DNA of 64,000 bases from Paludicola sp. MB14-C6 (lineage in GTDB: Bacteria; Bacillota; Clostridia; Oscillospirales; Ruminococcaceae), in NCBI RefSeq assembly GCF_030908625.1, contig NZ_CP133133.1, positions 1,798,001 through 1,862,000 of the forward strand, written 5' to 3'. This document shows, piece after piece, positions 34,239-42,083 of this stretch. The notes below the pieces were generated by a model. The model did not search any database. It was not told the DNA's origin and was given only the letters and a program-made list of their open reading frames with translations. Every line of letters begins with the position of its first letter. Within the stretch, counting starts at the first letter, position 1. Made by a program: the position numbers and the translations under genes.

Positions 34239-35930
34239 ATGGCTTTATTACCTATTGGTCAAATTTTAATAAATGATGGCGTGATAACTAAGGAACAGCT
34301 TAGTAGAGCTTTAGAGATTCAACAAACATCTGGTGGCAAAAAGCTTGGCGATATCCTTATTAATTTGCATTACATAACGCAAAAGGATTTTATGAAAGCT
34401 TTTTCTAAAAAACTGATGATAGATTTTGTTGATTTGTCTCAAATAGCAATTGATGTTAATACAGCAAAAATTTTAGGTGAAAAGAAATCGCAATCACAAA
34501 ATGTTATTGCTTACAAATTAGAGAACAATGTACTATCTGTTGCTACAGATAATCCCTTGAATTTTTATCAGTTTGATGATATACAATTAGCGACAGGATA
34601 TGATGTAAAACCTGTTTTGGCAACGACACAAGATATTAAAGAAGGTATCGAGAAAACATTTCAAAGTGAAGAAACAAAAGAAGTGCTTGCATCATTAAAT
34701 GCAAAAGAAGTAGTTACCACTATAGATGAACTAGATGAAGAAATTGTAGATCTTGGTGAAAAGATTGATAGTGCTCCTGTTGTAAGATTAGCAAACAAAA
34801 TTATAATTGATTCATTTAAAAATGGTGTAAGTGATATACATATCGAGCCTGGTAGGATTAAAACTCGCATTCGTGTTCGTATCGATGGCGAATTAGTTGA
34901 GCAGTTATCTATTTCAAAAGCTGCTCATGAAGCTTTAATAACACGTTTGAAAATATTGAGTAATTTGAATATAGCTGAGAAGCGAATTCCGCAAGACGGA
35001 AGATATAGTATTGATATAGAAGGAAAAATGCTCGACCTTCGTGTTTCAACATTACCCACAGTAAATGGTGAAAAAATGGTTATTCGTTTATTGGGTTCTG
35101 ATACGCAAAAGATAACCAAGCTTATTGAATTGGGGATGAATCAATCTGATTTAGATAGCTTTACCCAAATGTTAAAATACCCTAATGGAATTATTTTAGT
35201 GACTGGACCCACAGGTAGTGGAAAAACGACTACTTTATATGCAGCACTTGATGAGATTGCAAAACCAAATATTAACGTAGTGACAATTGAAGATCCGGTT
35301 GAAAAAAATATGGATGGAATTAACCAAGTACATATAAATGTAAAAGCAGGGTTGACATTTGCAGAGGGATTGCGTTCCATTTTGCGTCAAGATCCTGATG
35401 TTGTAATGGTTGGTGAAATTCGTGATGGCGAAACAGCAGCAATTGCTGTTCGAGCAGCAATTACAGGTCATTTAGTTCTTTCCACAATTCATACAAATGA
35501 TGCGGTTTCCACCATTTCACGTTTGGTTGACATGGGAGTTGAGCCATACTTGGTATCATCATCATTAGTAGGTGTTGTAGCTCAACGTTTGGTAAAGCTT
35601 TGCTGTCCATATTGTGCAAAAGATGTTGAAACTAATTCTTTAGAAATGAAACTATTAGGAATATCAAAACCAACAATGATAAAAGTGGCTGTGGGTTGTG
35701 AAGAATGTTCTAATACAGGTTACAAGGGAAGAACAGCAATTTATGAAATGATAACTATTTCAAAAGTAATAAAAAAGATGATTACCAATGAAGCAGATGA
35801 GGCAGCAATTAAAGAGCAAGCTCGCCTTGAAGGTGCAAGTTTTTTACGAGAAAGTGTTTCAAGGTTGGTATTAGAGGGCAAAACAGATATACGTCAGTTA
35901 ATCAAAACAACATATGGCATGGATGATTAA
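34239..35930 (+). CDS. pilB: Type IV pilus extension ATPase PilB
   Basis: A 563-residue hexameric GspE-type ATPase that powers pilin polymerisation. It starts with an MshEN/GspE-N domain (LPIGQILINDGVITKEQLSRAL), then RIRVRIDGELVE and IPQDGRYS, Walker A GPTGSGKTTT (about 323-332), Asp box IEDPVE, Walker B with ILRQDPDVVMVGEIRD, and the His box ITGHLVLSTIHTNDA. The zinc finger CCPYC...CEEC (about 454-490), typical of PilB and absent in PilT, is present. The ATG at 34239 is used; the ATG at 34230 abuts the AAAGG. Confidence 0.96.
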   Translation: MALLPIGQILINDGVITKEQLSRALEIQQTSGGKKLGDILINLHYITQKDFMKAFSKKLMIDFVDLSQIAIDVNTAKILGEKKSQSQNVIAYKLENNVLSVATDNPLNFYQFDDIQLATGYDVKPVLATTQDIKEGIEKTFQSEETKEVLASLNAKEVVTTIDELDEEIVDLGEKIDSAPVVRLANKIIIDSFKNGVSDIHIEPGRIKTRIRVRIDGELVEQLSISKAAHEALITRLKILSNLNIAEKRIPQDGRYSIDIEGKMLDLRVSTLPTVNGEKMVIRLLGSDTQKITKLIELGMNQSDLDSFTQMLKYPNGIILVTGPTGSGKTTTLYAALDEIAKPNINVVTIEDPVEKNMDGINQVHINVKAGLTFAEGLRSILRQDPDVVMVGEIRDGETAAIAVRAAITGHLVLSTIHTNDAVSTISRLVDMGVEPYLVSSSLVGVVAQRLVKLCCPYCAKDVETNSLEMKLLGISKPTMIKVAVGCEECSNTGYKGRTAIYEMITISKVIKKMITNEADEAAIKEQARLEGASFLRESVSRLVLEGKTDIRQLIKTTYGMDD

Positions 35931-35979
35931 AATGAGCGAGTAAAATAGATGGAATAAAACGAACGTGAGGACATTGTTT

Positions 35980-37080
35980 ATGAATTTCACTGTTAATGAG
36001 TTATTAAAGTTTGCAAGAGAAAATGATTGCTCAGATTTACATTTTACAGAAGGTGCACCACCGGTTTTTCGTCAGCATGGAGCTTTATTGTTTGCACCCG
36101 AATATCCTAAGATGACAAAGATGATGCTGGAAGATTTAATATTGCCTTTATTGGATGTTAAGACAAGAGAAATTTTAGACGAAGGAGGCGATGTGGATTT
36201 CTCTTTTGATACGAATGAAGGAAAGAGAAATCGTGTGAATGTATATCGACAAAAAGGCGGTTTGGCAGCGGCTTTTCGATTACTGCAAGAGGATATACCG
36301 AATCTGGAGCAACTGCATTTACCAAACATAATACTGGAGTTTTGCGAATTAAGCAGAGGTATGGTTTTAATAACAGGGCCAACAGGCAGTGGTAAATCTA
36401 CAACTCTGGCAGCTATGATTGATTACATTAATAAAAATTACAAAAAGCATATTATTACAATTGAAGATCCGATTGAGTATATTCATTATCATGGGAAATG
36501 TATGATAAATCAACGTGAATTGGGCAGAGATGTTGATAGCTTTGCAAATGCACTTAGATCAGCATTACGTGAGGATCCTGATGTAATATTGGTTGGTGAA
36601 ATGCGTGATTTAGAAACAATTAGTGCTGCAATTACTGCTGCAGAAACAGGACATTTAGTTTTATCTACATTACATACAACAGGTGCTGCAAATACAGTAG
36701 ATAGAATGATTGATGTATTTCCACAAACACAGCAAAATCAAATACGTATTCAACTATCTGCTGTGTTAAAAGGGGTGGTATCCCAATTACTTATTCCAAC
36801 TGCTGATCATAAAAGCCGTATTCCTGCAGTGGAAGTGTTGAAAGTTACTGATGCGGTTGCTAGCTTAATTCGAGAAAATAAAGGTCATCAAGTAGATTCT
36901 GCAATCCAAACAGGGGCAAAGGAAGGAATGCAATCTCTAGATGTAGAGCTTGCTAAGCTAGTAAATGAGGGTGTTATTGATATAACTGATGCAATTGAAA
37001 AATGCGCAGATTATACAGTGTTACATTCTTATTTAACGGTTAACAATCAACGTGGAGAATATATATATAGGCATAATTAA
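35980..37080 (+). CDS. pilT: Pilus retraction ATPase PilT
   Basis: A 366-residue hexameric ATPase that disassembles pili and drives twitching. Features are the PAS-like N-terminal domain (LLKFARENDCSDLHFTEGAPP), Walker A GPTGSGKSTT (about 132-141), IEDPIEYIH, Walker B REDPDVILVGEMRDLET and the PilT-typical AETGHLVLSTLHTTGAANTVDR. The ATG at 35980 follows GAGGACATTGTTT; a GTG at 35965 in frame is less likely. Presence of PilT means these pili should be retractile. Confidence 0.96.
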   Translation: MNFTVNELLKFARENDCSDLHFTEGAPPVFRQHGALLFAPEYPKMTKMMLEDLILPLLDVKTREILDEGGDVDFSFDTNEGKRNRVNVYRQKGGLAAAFRLLQEDIPNLEQLHLPNIILEFCELSRGMVLITGPTGSGKSTTLAAMIDYINKNYKKHIITIEDPIEYIHYHGKCMINQRELGRDVDSFANALRSALREDPDVILVGEMRDLETISAAITAAETGHLVLSTLHTTGAANTVDRMIDVFPQTQQNQIRIQLSAVLKGVVSQLLIPTADHKSRIPAVEVLKVTDAVASLIRENKGHQVDSAIQTGAKEGMQSLDVELAKLVNEGVIDITDAIEKCADYTVLHSYLTVNNQRGEYIYRHN

Positions 37081-37158
37081 AAGCTTAACAATAGTTTAGA
37101 TGGGGTTGAGTTGGTTATGAAAAAGCGCATAGAGGGGATTTGATTATTTATTGTGAAT

Positions 37159-37182
37159 ATTACCATTTTAAGTGGTGGTAAT
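37159..37182 (+). promoter_or_regulatory. Hairpin in the pilA leader
   Basis: ATTACCATT and GGTGGTAAT form a 9-bp stem with two G-U pairs, about 30 bases before the pilA start. It has no T-run; a leader stem that sets pilA mRNA stability or level is plausible. Confidence 0.4.
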
Positions 37183-37213
37183 ATAAATAAATTACATAAG
37201 GAGCGGAAAAATC

Positions 37214-37663
37214 ATGTTAAATTTTTTCACAAAAAGGTTAAATTCAAAGAATAAAAAAGGGTTTACTTTAGTCGAACTAATCATTGTTATTGCAATTGTT
37301 GCAGTTTTAGCTTGCATTGGAATTCCATCTATGATTGGATTCGTTAACGATTCAAAGGAAAAAGCGGCAAATGCGGATGCTCGAAGTATTGCCACTACTG
37401 CACAAGCTATGTTGACAGATGCAAGTATTAAAGGTTGTAGCGTGGACCAGTTGGATTCAGCAACAAAGACTAAGCGTACGGCAGTGAAGCTAACTGATAC
37501 CGAAGTTGCAGCTGTTATTGCAAAATCAGGAATCAATGAAGATGCAGCTGGATTAACAGATATTGTAATTAACGTTAAAGGAACAAGTAATGATAGTGAG
37601 CTATATACATTGGCAACTGTAACGTTAAAGAAAAACGGAACAGATGGCAAGTTCGGTAGCTAA
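37214..37663 (+). CDS. pilA: Major type IV pilin (PilA-like)
   Basis: A 149-residue prepilin with leader MLNFFTKRLNSKNKKG and mature start FTLVELIIVIAIVAVLACIGIP, the full class-III signature with Glu at +5. The mature protein has about 133 residues with an A/D/S-rich helix (DSKEKAANADARSIATTAQAML) and a beta C-terminus without a cysteine loop. It has a separate leader and a strong AAGGAG, and is last in the locus, as expected for the abundant structural subunit. That it is the main shaft protein is inferred. Confidence 0.92.
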   Translation: MLNFFTKRLNSKNKKGFTLVELIIVIAIVAVLACIGIPSMIGFVNDSKEKAANADARSIATTAQAMLTDASIKGCSVDQLDSATKTKRTAVKLTDTEVAAVIAKSGINEDAAGLTDIVINVKGTSNDSELYTLATVTLKKNGTDGKFGS

Positions 37664-37680
37664 ATAGTGTTTTAACGGTT

Positions 37681-37710
37681 TTATAATTTTAAGAACAATT
37701 AAAATTATAA
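37681..37710 (+). other. AT-rich perfect palindrome behind pilA
   Basis: TTATAATTTTAA and its exact complement flank GAACAA, a 12-bp all-AT stem only 18 bases behind the pilA stop. It lacks a proper T-run and may be a 3' stabilising stem in front of the true terminator at 37750. Confidence 0.5.
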
Positions 37711-37749
37711 ATGAAACTTGGTGACTGAGCTAAGATTTATCTTGAAAGG

Positions 37750-37795
37750 CAAAATCCACAGAACATAAAATGTTCCGTGGATTTTGTAATTTTAA
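37750..37795. terminator. Bidirectional terminator between pilA and the PHP gene
   Basis: CAAAATCCACAGAACA and TGTTCCGTGGATTTTG form a 16-bp stem with one A-C mismatch and a TAAAA loop; T-rich sequence follows on both strands. Confidence 0.85.
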
Positions 37796-37844
37796 TAGAA
37801 ATATTGTTTACCCTGATTTTTTATGGAGATCTATATTGCAATGT

Positions 37845-37900
37845 AACTTTCCATTCTAATTGCTTCTTACTAAAGGTAATAAATCTGATTCCGTAATACC
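37845..37900. repeat. Direct repeat copy 2: 3' end of the PHP gene and flank
   Basis: This segment, covering the last 15 codons of the intact PHP gene and 11 bases behind its stop, is matched by 26893-26940 in the same orientation. Together the copies bracket the whole pilus locus. Confidence 0.75.
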
Positions 37901-38647
37901 ACAATCGTCCATATAGGAAGCAATCATATTACGTTGTTCAAAAGCTTGAATAGAGTGTGAATCACTTCCATAGTGAAAATAACAGCCTGCACGTTTTGCT
38001 AAAGATAATACACGAATAAAGATGTCTTTATCAATAATTGTATCATCAACAGGGAAAAACATATCTCTGTGTATTTCTATGCTAACGTTATGTTCTTTAG
38101 CTAATGAAAAGCTGTTGATGAATTCATCGTCTGAAATTAGTGCAATGCATTCTGACGTTTGCTTCATAAATCCGTATGGTACAAACGGATGTGCAATACC
38201 CGTTGCAATGTCCAATTTAACAGCTTCATTAAAACGCTGTACCATCAATTTTGCAACTTCATAAGGTTTTGTTATGTTTGATGGGCAAACATAATCTTTC
38301 ATATGAAAGTGTGTTGTAGGAATAAGTACATAATCAAATAAAGCAGCATGTTCTTTTGTCATTGCAACTTTGTTGTTGCCAGTAAATTCAGCTTCACAAC
38401 CAATTAACACTTTAAGGTCATTTGTTTTGTTAGCTAATAGATTTTTAATAGTAAGTACATGGCTGATATCTTGAGGTTGATACCAAGGCCACGCACCTTT
38501 TACGTTGCTATCCCAAACGTGATCGGAAAAGCCCAGTACTTTTAGTCCCTGTTTTTTGGCAATTTCAATATAATGCTCTGGCTTTGCGTTTTCGTTACCA
38601 CAAGATGATAAAAACGTATGTACATGTATGTCATGTTCGAAAATCAT
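37856..38647 (-). CDS. PHP-domain phosphoesterase (HisK/YcdX-like)
   Basis: A 263-residue metal-dependent phosphoesterase of the PHP superfamily. Metal ligands are visible as HDIHVHT (HxH, 5-11), GFSDHVWD, GCEAEFT, a TTHFH segment, IAHPF and GSDSH near the C-terminus. Such stand-alone PHP proteins include histidinol phosphatase HisK and YcdX; no his genes are nearby, so the substrate is open. The ATG at 38647 follows AGGAGCTCTTAAA. It is 16 bases behind a second PHP gene, in one operon. A copy of its 3' end lies 11 kb to the left. Confidence 0.85.
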   Translation of the reverse strand: MIFEHDIHVHTFLSSCGNENAKPEHYIEIAKKQGLKVLGFSDHVWDSNVKGAWPWYQPQDISHVLTIKNLLANKTNDLKVLIGCEAEFTGNNKVAMTKEHAALFDYVLIPTTHFHMKDYVCPSNITKPYEVAKLMVQRFNEAVKLDIATGIAHPFVPYGFMKQTSECIALISDDEFINSFSLAKEHNVSIEIHRDMFFPVDDTIIDKDIFIRVLSLAKRAGCYFHYGSDSHSIQAFEQRNMIASYMDDCGITESDLLPLVRSN

Positions 38648-38663
38648 TTTAAGAGCTCCTAAC

Positions 38664-39542
38664 TTATTTTATAATACCTTTTGGCAATTCCAATGAATCT
38701 ATATAGGCTTCGGATTGATAATGGTCTACTAAGTTTCCCCAACCATTTGCAATCATATGAGAATCGCTGGATGCACAGAATTTTACTCCGTGCTCTTTTG
38801 CTGCTTGTAAAATGAATGGCCTTTTTACAGGTGTACTGAGTAGCTCCCATAAAACTTTCTTCTCGGCGCAAATTTCAAATAAAGGAGTCATTACATCTAT
38901 TAAGTCAGTTTTAGAGAGTTCATCAACAGGAATGTGATATAAATCTAATGGAAATAACCCATCATACATATGAGAAAGTGTTTTGATTTTATTATTGCCT
39001 TCAATTGCCTTAACATATGCATTTACGTAGCTTTTTATAATTGTTGCGGTGTCAGTTTTTTTAACTTTTGCAATCCAGTGATTGATTGCTTCTTGAGCTT
39101 CTTTGCGCTCTCCTTCATTTTCATAGAAAGATGCATTCGGATAATAAAACAAGTCCATAGGTAATACTTCCATGTTGAGCAGCCAATGGCAGCTTAATGC
39201 AATGAAATCGATTAAGTCAACTTTATCCTTTGGAATGTTAATTGTTCCTTTATCGTCAAGTAACTCTGTTTCTACTCCCGATAGGATGCGTATATCATAT
39301 TTTGACTGATAGGTCGTGATGTCATTTACAAAGTAATCGAATTCGTTTGGCTTAATTCGATACCAAGTTATAAATTCATCTTTACCGTTTGGTAGATGGT
39401 CACAATAATGTTTTAAAACGCAGATTTCCTTTAGCCCTAATTGAAATGCTGTTTTCTCAATGTTTGACAAGGTCATTTCCTCTTGTGCACATTTGTCGAT
39501 AAAATAGTGAACATGATAATCCACGTTACCAATTCGATTCAT
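38664..39542 (-). CDS. PHP-domain phosphoesterase, second copy
   Basis: A 292-residue PHP-superfamily protein with VDYHVHYF (HxH), VLKHYCDH, GVETEL, SCHW, LSHMYDG and SSDSH as metal-site segments, mostly parallel to the gene behind it but only weakly similar in between. The start is the ATG at 39542, ten bases behind GGGGG; a TTG two codons earlier is also possible. The pair of distinct PHP genes in one operon suggests related but different phosphate ester substrates. Function not known. Confidence 0.82.
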   Translation of the reverse strand: MNRIGNVDYHVHYFIDKCAQEEMTLSNIEKTAFQLGLKEICVLKHYCDHLPNGKDEFITWYRIKPNEFDYFVNDITTYQSKYDIRILSGVETELLDDKGTINIPKDKVDLIDFIALSCHWLLNMEVLPMDLFYYPNASFYENEGERKEAQEAINHWIAKVKKTDTATIIKSYVNAYVKAIEGNNKIKTLSHMYDGLFPLDLYHIPVDELSKTDLIDVMTPLFEICAEKKVLWELLSTPVKRPFILQAAKEHGVKFCASSDSHMIANGWGNLVDHYQSEAYIDSLELPKGIIK

Positions 39543-39575
39543 ATTCAAAATACCCCCTTTTATTTGTGCGAAAAT

Positions 39576-39598
39576 AGGCGAGGAAGTCCTCGCCTTTT
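39576..39598 (-). terminator. Terminator of the ilvBN operon
   Basis: AGGCGAGGA and TCCTCGCCT form a perfect 9-bp GC-rich stem with a 2-base loop between ilvN and the PHP operon; A/T runs on both sides let it work in either direction. The 119 bases between it and ilvN hold nothing I recognise. Confidence 0.8.
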
Positions 39599-39717
39599 AT
39601 CGCTTTTATCTCTTATATTTGGTTTATCGTCTGTTTTTATAAATATCTGATAATAATCATAACAACTTATATATTTATGTGCGATTTTTTAAAGGAAAGT
39701 GGCATATGCAAACAGGA

Positions 39718-40209
39718 TTAAATGGTTATACGGCTATTTCCTTTTTCCAATGCAATTGTTCCCGTACGAACGACTTCTAATATGTTGTATGGTTGGAGTA
39801 ATTCATGAATAATTTCAATACGCTCTGTTGTATCGGAAATTTCAATGGTGATAGTAGATTTCGAAATATCGCAAACCTTTGCTTGCATTACTTGAGCAAC
39901 ATCAATGATATCGCCACGGGTTTTCGGAGTAGATTCAACTTTGATTAGCATTAGCTCACGGCTGATGGTTTCGCTTGGGTTCAGCCTACGTAGTTTAATG
40001 ACATCAACAAGTTTATTTAGCTGCTTTTCAACTTGTTCAACGGTATAATCATCCCCATCAACAACAATTGTGATACGAGAAACGGTTGGGTCATCTGTAA
40101 TGCCTACGGCAAGGCTGTCAATATTAAATCCACGCCTTGAAAATAGGCCGGATATTCTAGACAAAACGCCAGCATGGTTTTCAACCAAGATGGAAATGGT
40201 GTGTTTCAT
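39718..40209 (-). CDS. ilvN: Acetolactate synthase small (regulatory) subunit
   Basis: A 163-residue regulatory subunit that activates IlvB and gives valine feedback inhibition. The N-terminal ACT domain ISILVENHAGVLSRISGLFSRRGFNIDSL is typical; the effector-binding segment continues with SRITIVVDGD. The ATG at 40209 has AAAAAAGGAGACTGACT upstream, 15 bases after the ilvB stop. With ilvB it makes a complete anabolic AHAS. Confidence 0.95.
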   Translation of the reverse strand: MKHTISILVENHAGVLSRISGLFSRRGFNIDSLAVGITDDPTVSRITIVVDGDDYTVEQVEKQLNKLVDVIKLRRLNPSETISRELMLIKVESTPKTRGDIIDVAQVMQAKVCDISKSTITIEISDTTERIEIIHELLQPYNILEVVRTGTIALEKGNSRITI

Positions 40210-40224
40210 AGTCAGTCTCCTTTT

Positions 40225-41838
40225 TTACAATGTTGGTTCATCTGGGCTAACAATGCATTCTAACACAAATGAAGTATCATTTTCTAAAAATTCAGATAAG
40301 ACGTCATCTATGTTTTTTAATGTTGTAATGCGTTTGGCATTAATTTGATATGCTTTTGCTAGTTTTACAAAGTCGGGATTGCCATCTAGTTGTACTGCAA
40401 TTTCATTTTTGTTATATTGCTGATCTTGTACTTCTTTAACAAGTCCTAATGCATGATTATTCATAACAATTATTTTAACGGTAATTTGATTTTCTTTTAT
40501 TGTAGCAAGTTCCATCATCTGCATTTGAAATGCGCCATCACCGCAAATTGCAACTACTTGCGCATTAGGGCTTGCCAATTTTGCTCCTATTGCGGCAGGA
40601 ATAGAATAACCCATGGTCCCCATTCCACCTGAAGTTAAAAATCGTCCGTCTTCAATACAATAATTTCTTGCTGTCCAAATTTGATTTTGACCAACATCTG
40701 CAATAATACAAGCGTTAGAATCAGCTTTTTCCATGAGCTTTGATAAAAACTCATGAGGGTTTACGTACTTTGAAGTCTTTCGAGATTTTAATGGCTTTGC
40801 TGTATAGCTTTTTAATTCAGTAATCCATTTTGAATAGTCAGCAGTTGGAGGGCTTTGAATCATTTCAGATAAAATATGTTTGGCATCTCCAACCAATGGA
40901 ATATTGGTAACAATGTTTTTGCCGATTTCAGCAGGGTCAATGTCAATGTGTATAATTTTTGCAGTTTTACTTAATCCGATTGGTGACATAATTGCACGGT
41001 CACCTACTCGAGCACCAAGTAAAATGATAACATCTGCTTGGTTCATGGCATGATTTGCAATTTCACTTCCGTTCATACCAATCATCCCATAGTATAAGGA
41101 ATGAGTTGGAGAAACTGCACTGAGTCCCATCATAGTGGAAACAACAGGTATATTGGATTTTTGAGAAAAGGCTGTAAGCTCTTTGCAAGCGTTTGCACTA
41201 AATACACCGCCACCGGCACAAATTAACGGCTTTTTTGATTCTGCTAAAGCGTTGAGCACCCTTTTAATTTGACCGGAATGCCCTTGTATATTTGGATGAT
41301 AGCTTCGGATTTCAATTGTTTCTGGATATGAAAAGTCAATCATTTCTTTTTGAATATCAACAGGAACGTCGATTAAAACAGGCCCTTGTCGACCGGTACT
41401 TGCAATTAAAAATGCAGACTTCATGATACTCGGCAGTTCCTTTGCATCACTCACTAAAAAGCTGTGTTTCACAAATGGCTCAGCAGCTCCCGTAATATCG
41501 GCTTCTTGAAATACATCTCGACCTAATAAATCACTTGCAACCTGTCCTGTAATAACAACAATCGGAATAGAATCCATATAAGCTGTTGCAATTGCAGTAA
41601 TTAAATTGAGTGCACCAGGACCTGAGGTTGCAATACAAACGCCGGGTTTATTTGTAATACGAGCATATCCGTTTGCAGCATGACCTGCACCTTGCTCTTG
41701 CCGTACTAAAATATGTTTGATATTACTATGATACAATGCATCATAAAAAGGGCATATTGTAGCGCCCGGTAAACCAAAGACGACTTGTACGCCTTCTTTT
41801 TGTAAACATTTTACCATTGCGCTTGCGGCAGTAATCAT
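40225..41838 (-). CDS. ilvB: Acetolactate synthase large (catalytic) subunit
   Basis: ThDP-dependent enzyme that joins two pyruvates, or pyruvate and 2-oxobutyrate, in branched-chain amino acid synthesis. The 537-residue protein (slightly short for the family) has the ThDP-activating Glu in VRQEQGAGHAANGYAR (E48), the FAD-binding middle domain, and the C-terminal ThDP motif GDGAFQM with MNNHALGLV. The ATG at 41838 follows AAAGGGTG. Together with cimA 1.3 kb to the right, it gives the first two committed steps of a threonine-independent isoleucine route. Confidence 0.96.
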   Translation of the reverse strand: MITAASAMVKCLQKEGVQVVFGLPGATICPFYDALYHSNIKHILVRQEQGAGHAANGYARITNKPGVCIATSGPGALNLITAIATAYMDSIPIVVITGQVASDLLGRDVFQEADITGAAEPFVKHSFLVSDAKELPSIMKSAFLIASTGRQGPVLIDVPVDIQKEMIDFSYPETIEIRSYHPNIQGHSGQIKRVLNALAESKKPLICAGGGVFSANACKELTAFSQKSNIPVVSTMMGLSAVSPTHSLYYGMIGMNGSEIANHAMNQADVIILLGARVGDRAIMSPIGLSKTAKIIHIDIDPAEIGKNIVTNIPLVGDAKHILSEMIQSPPTADYSKWITELKSYTAKPLKSRKTSKYVNPHEFLSKLMEKADSNACIIADVGQNQIWTARNYCIEDGRFLTSGGMGTMGYSIPAAIGAKLASPNAQVVAICGDGAFQMQMMELATIKENQITVKIIVMNNHALGLVKEVQDQQYNKNEIAVQLDGNPDFVKLAKAYQINAKRITTLKNIDDVLSEFLENDTSFVLECIVSPDEPTL

Positions 41839-41892
41839 TATAAAACACCCTTTCTTATGTAAATACTAAAATGACATAAATACGTTGTTATT

Positions 41893-41921
41893 ATTATAAT
41901 CTTTCTTGTTTTGTAATGCAA
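41893..41921 (-). promoter_or_regulatory. Promoter of ilvBN
   Basis: On the minus strand TTGCAT (41916-41921), a 17-base spacer and a perfect TATAAT (41893-41898). The leader of about 50 bases is too short for a T-box or leader-peptide attenuator, so control by such a device is unlikely. Confidence 0.65.
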
Positions 41922-41978
41922 CACTTTGGCATACTAAAGTACTAATTTACAAATTTATGAAAAACTTGCGTAGAAAAG

Positions 41979-42007
41979 TTGAAATAAGGTTAAAAAGATG
42001 GTATTCT
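41979..42007 (+). promoter_or_regulatory. Likely promoter of the 42084 lipoprotein gene
   Basis: TTGAAA (41979-41984), 17-base spacer, TATTCT (42002-42007). Divergent from the ilvBN promoter. The -10 is a weak match. Confidence 0.4.
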
Positions 42008-42083
42008 AATATATAGCGCTTCTAGAATGATTAAATATATATAAAATTTATTGATAGATACACCATTATGGAGGAAATACGTT

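Noticed and set aside
37118..37144. Mini-frame MKKRIEGI before pilA
   Set aside because: Eight codons with only a weak upstream GGGTTGAG; no sign that it is translated or a leader peptide with regulatory codons.
37725..37748. GACTGAG...ATTTATC similarity to the terminator at 26986
   Set aside because: Only a short stretch agrees, and its order relative to the PHP 3'-end repeats is not that of a tandem duplication; chance is likely.
41839..42083. Possible T-box or leader-peptide attenuator before ilvBN
   Set aside because: The leader from the predicted promoter is only about 50 bases and contains no T-box sequence or run of branched-chain codons.
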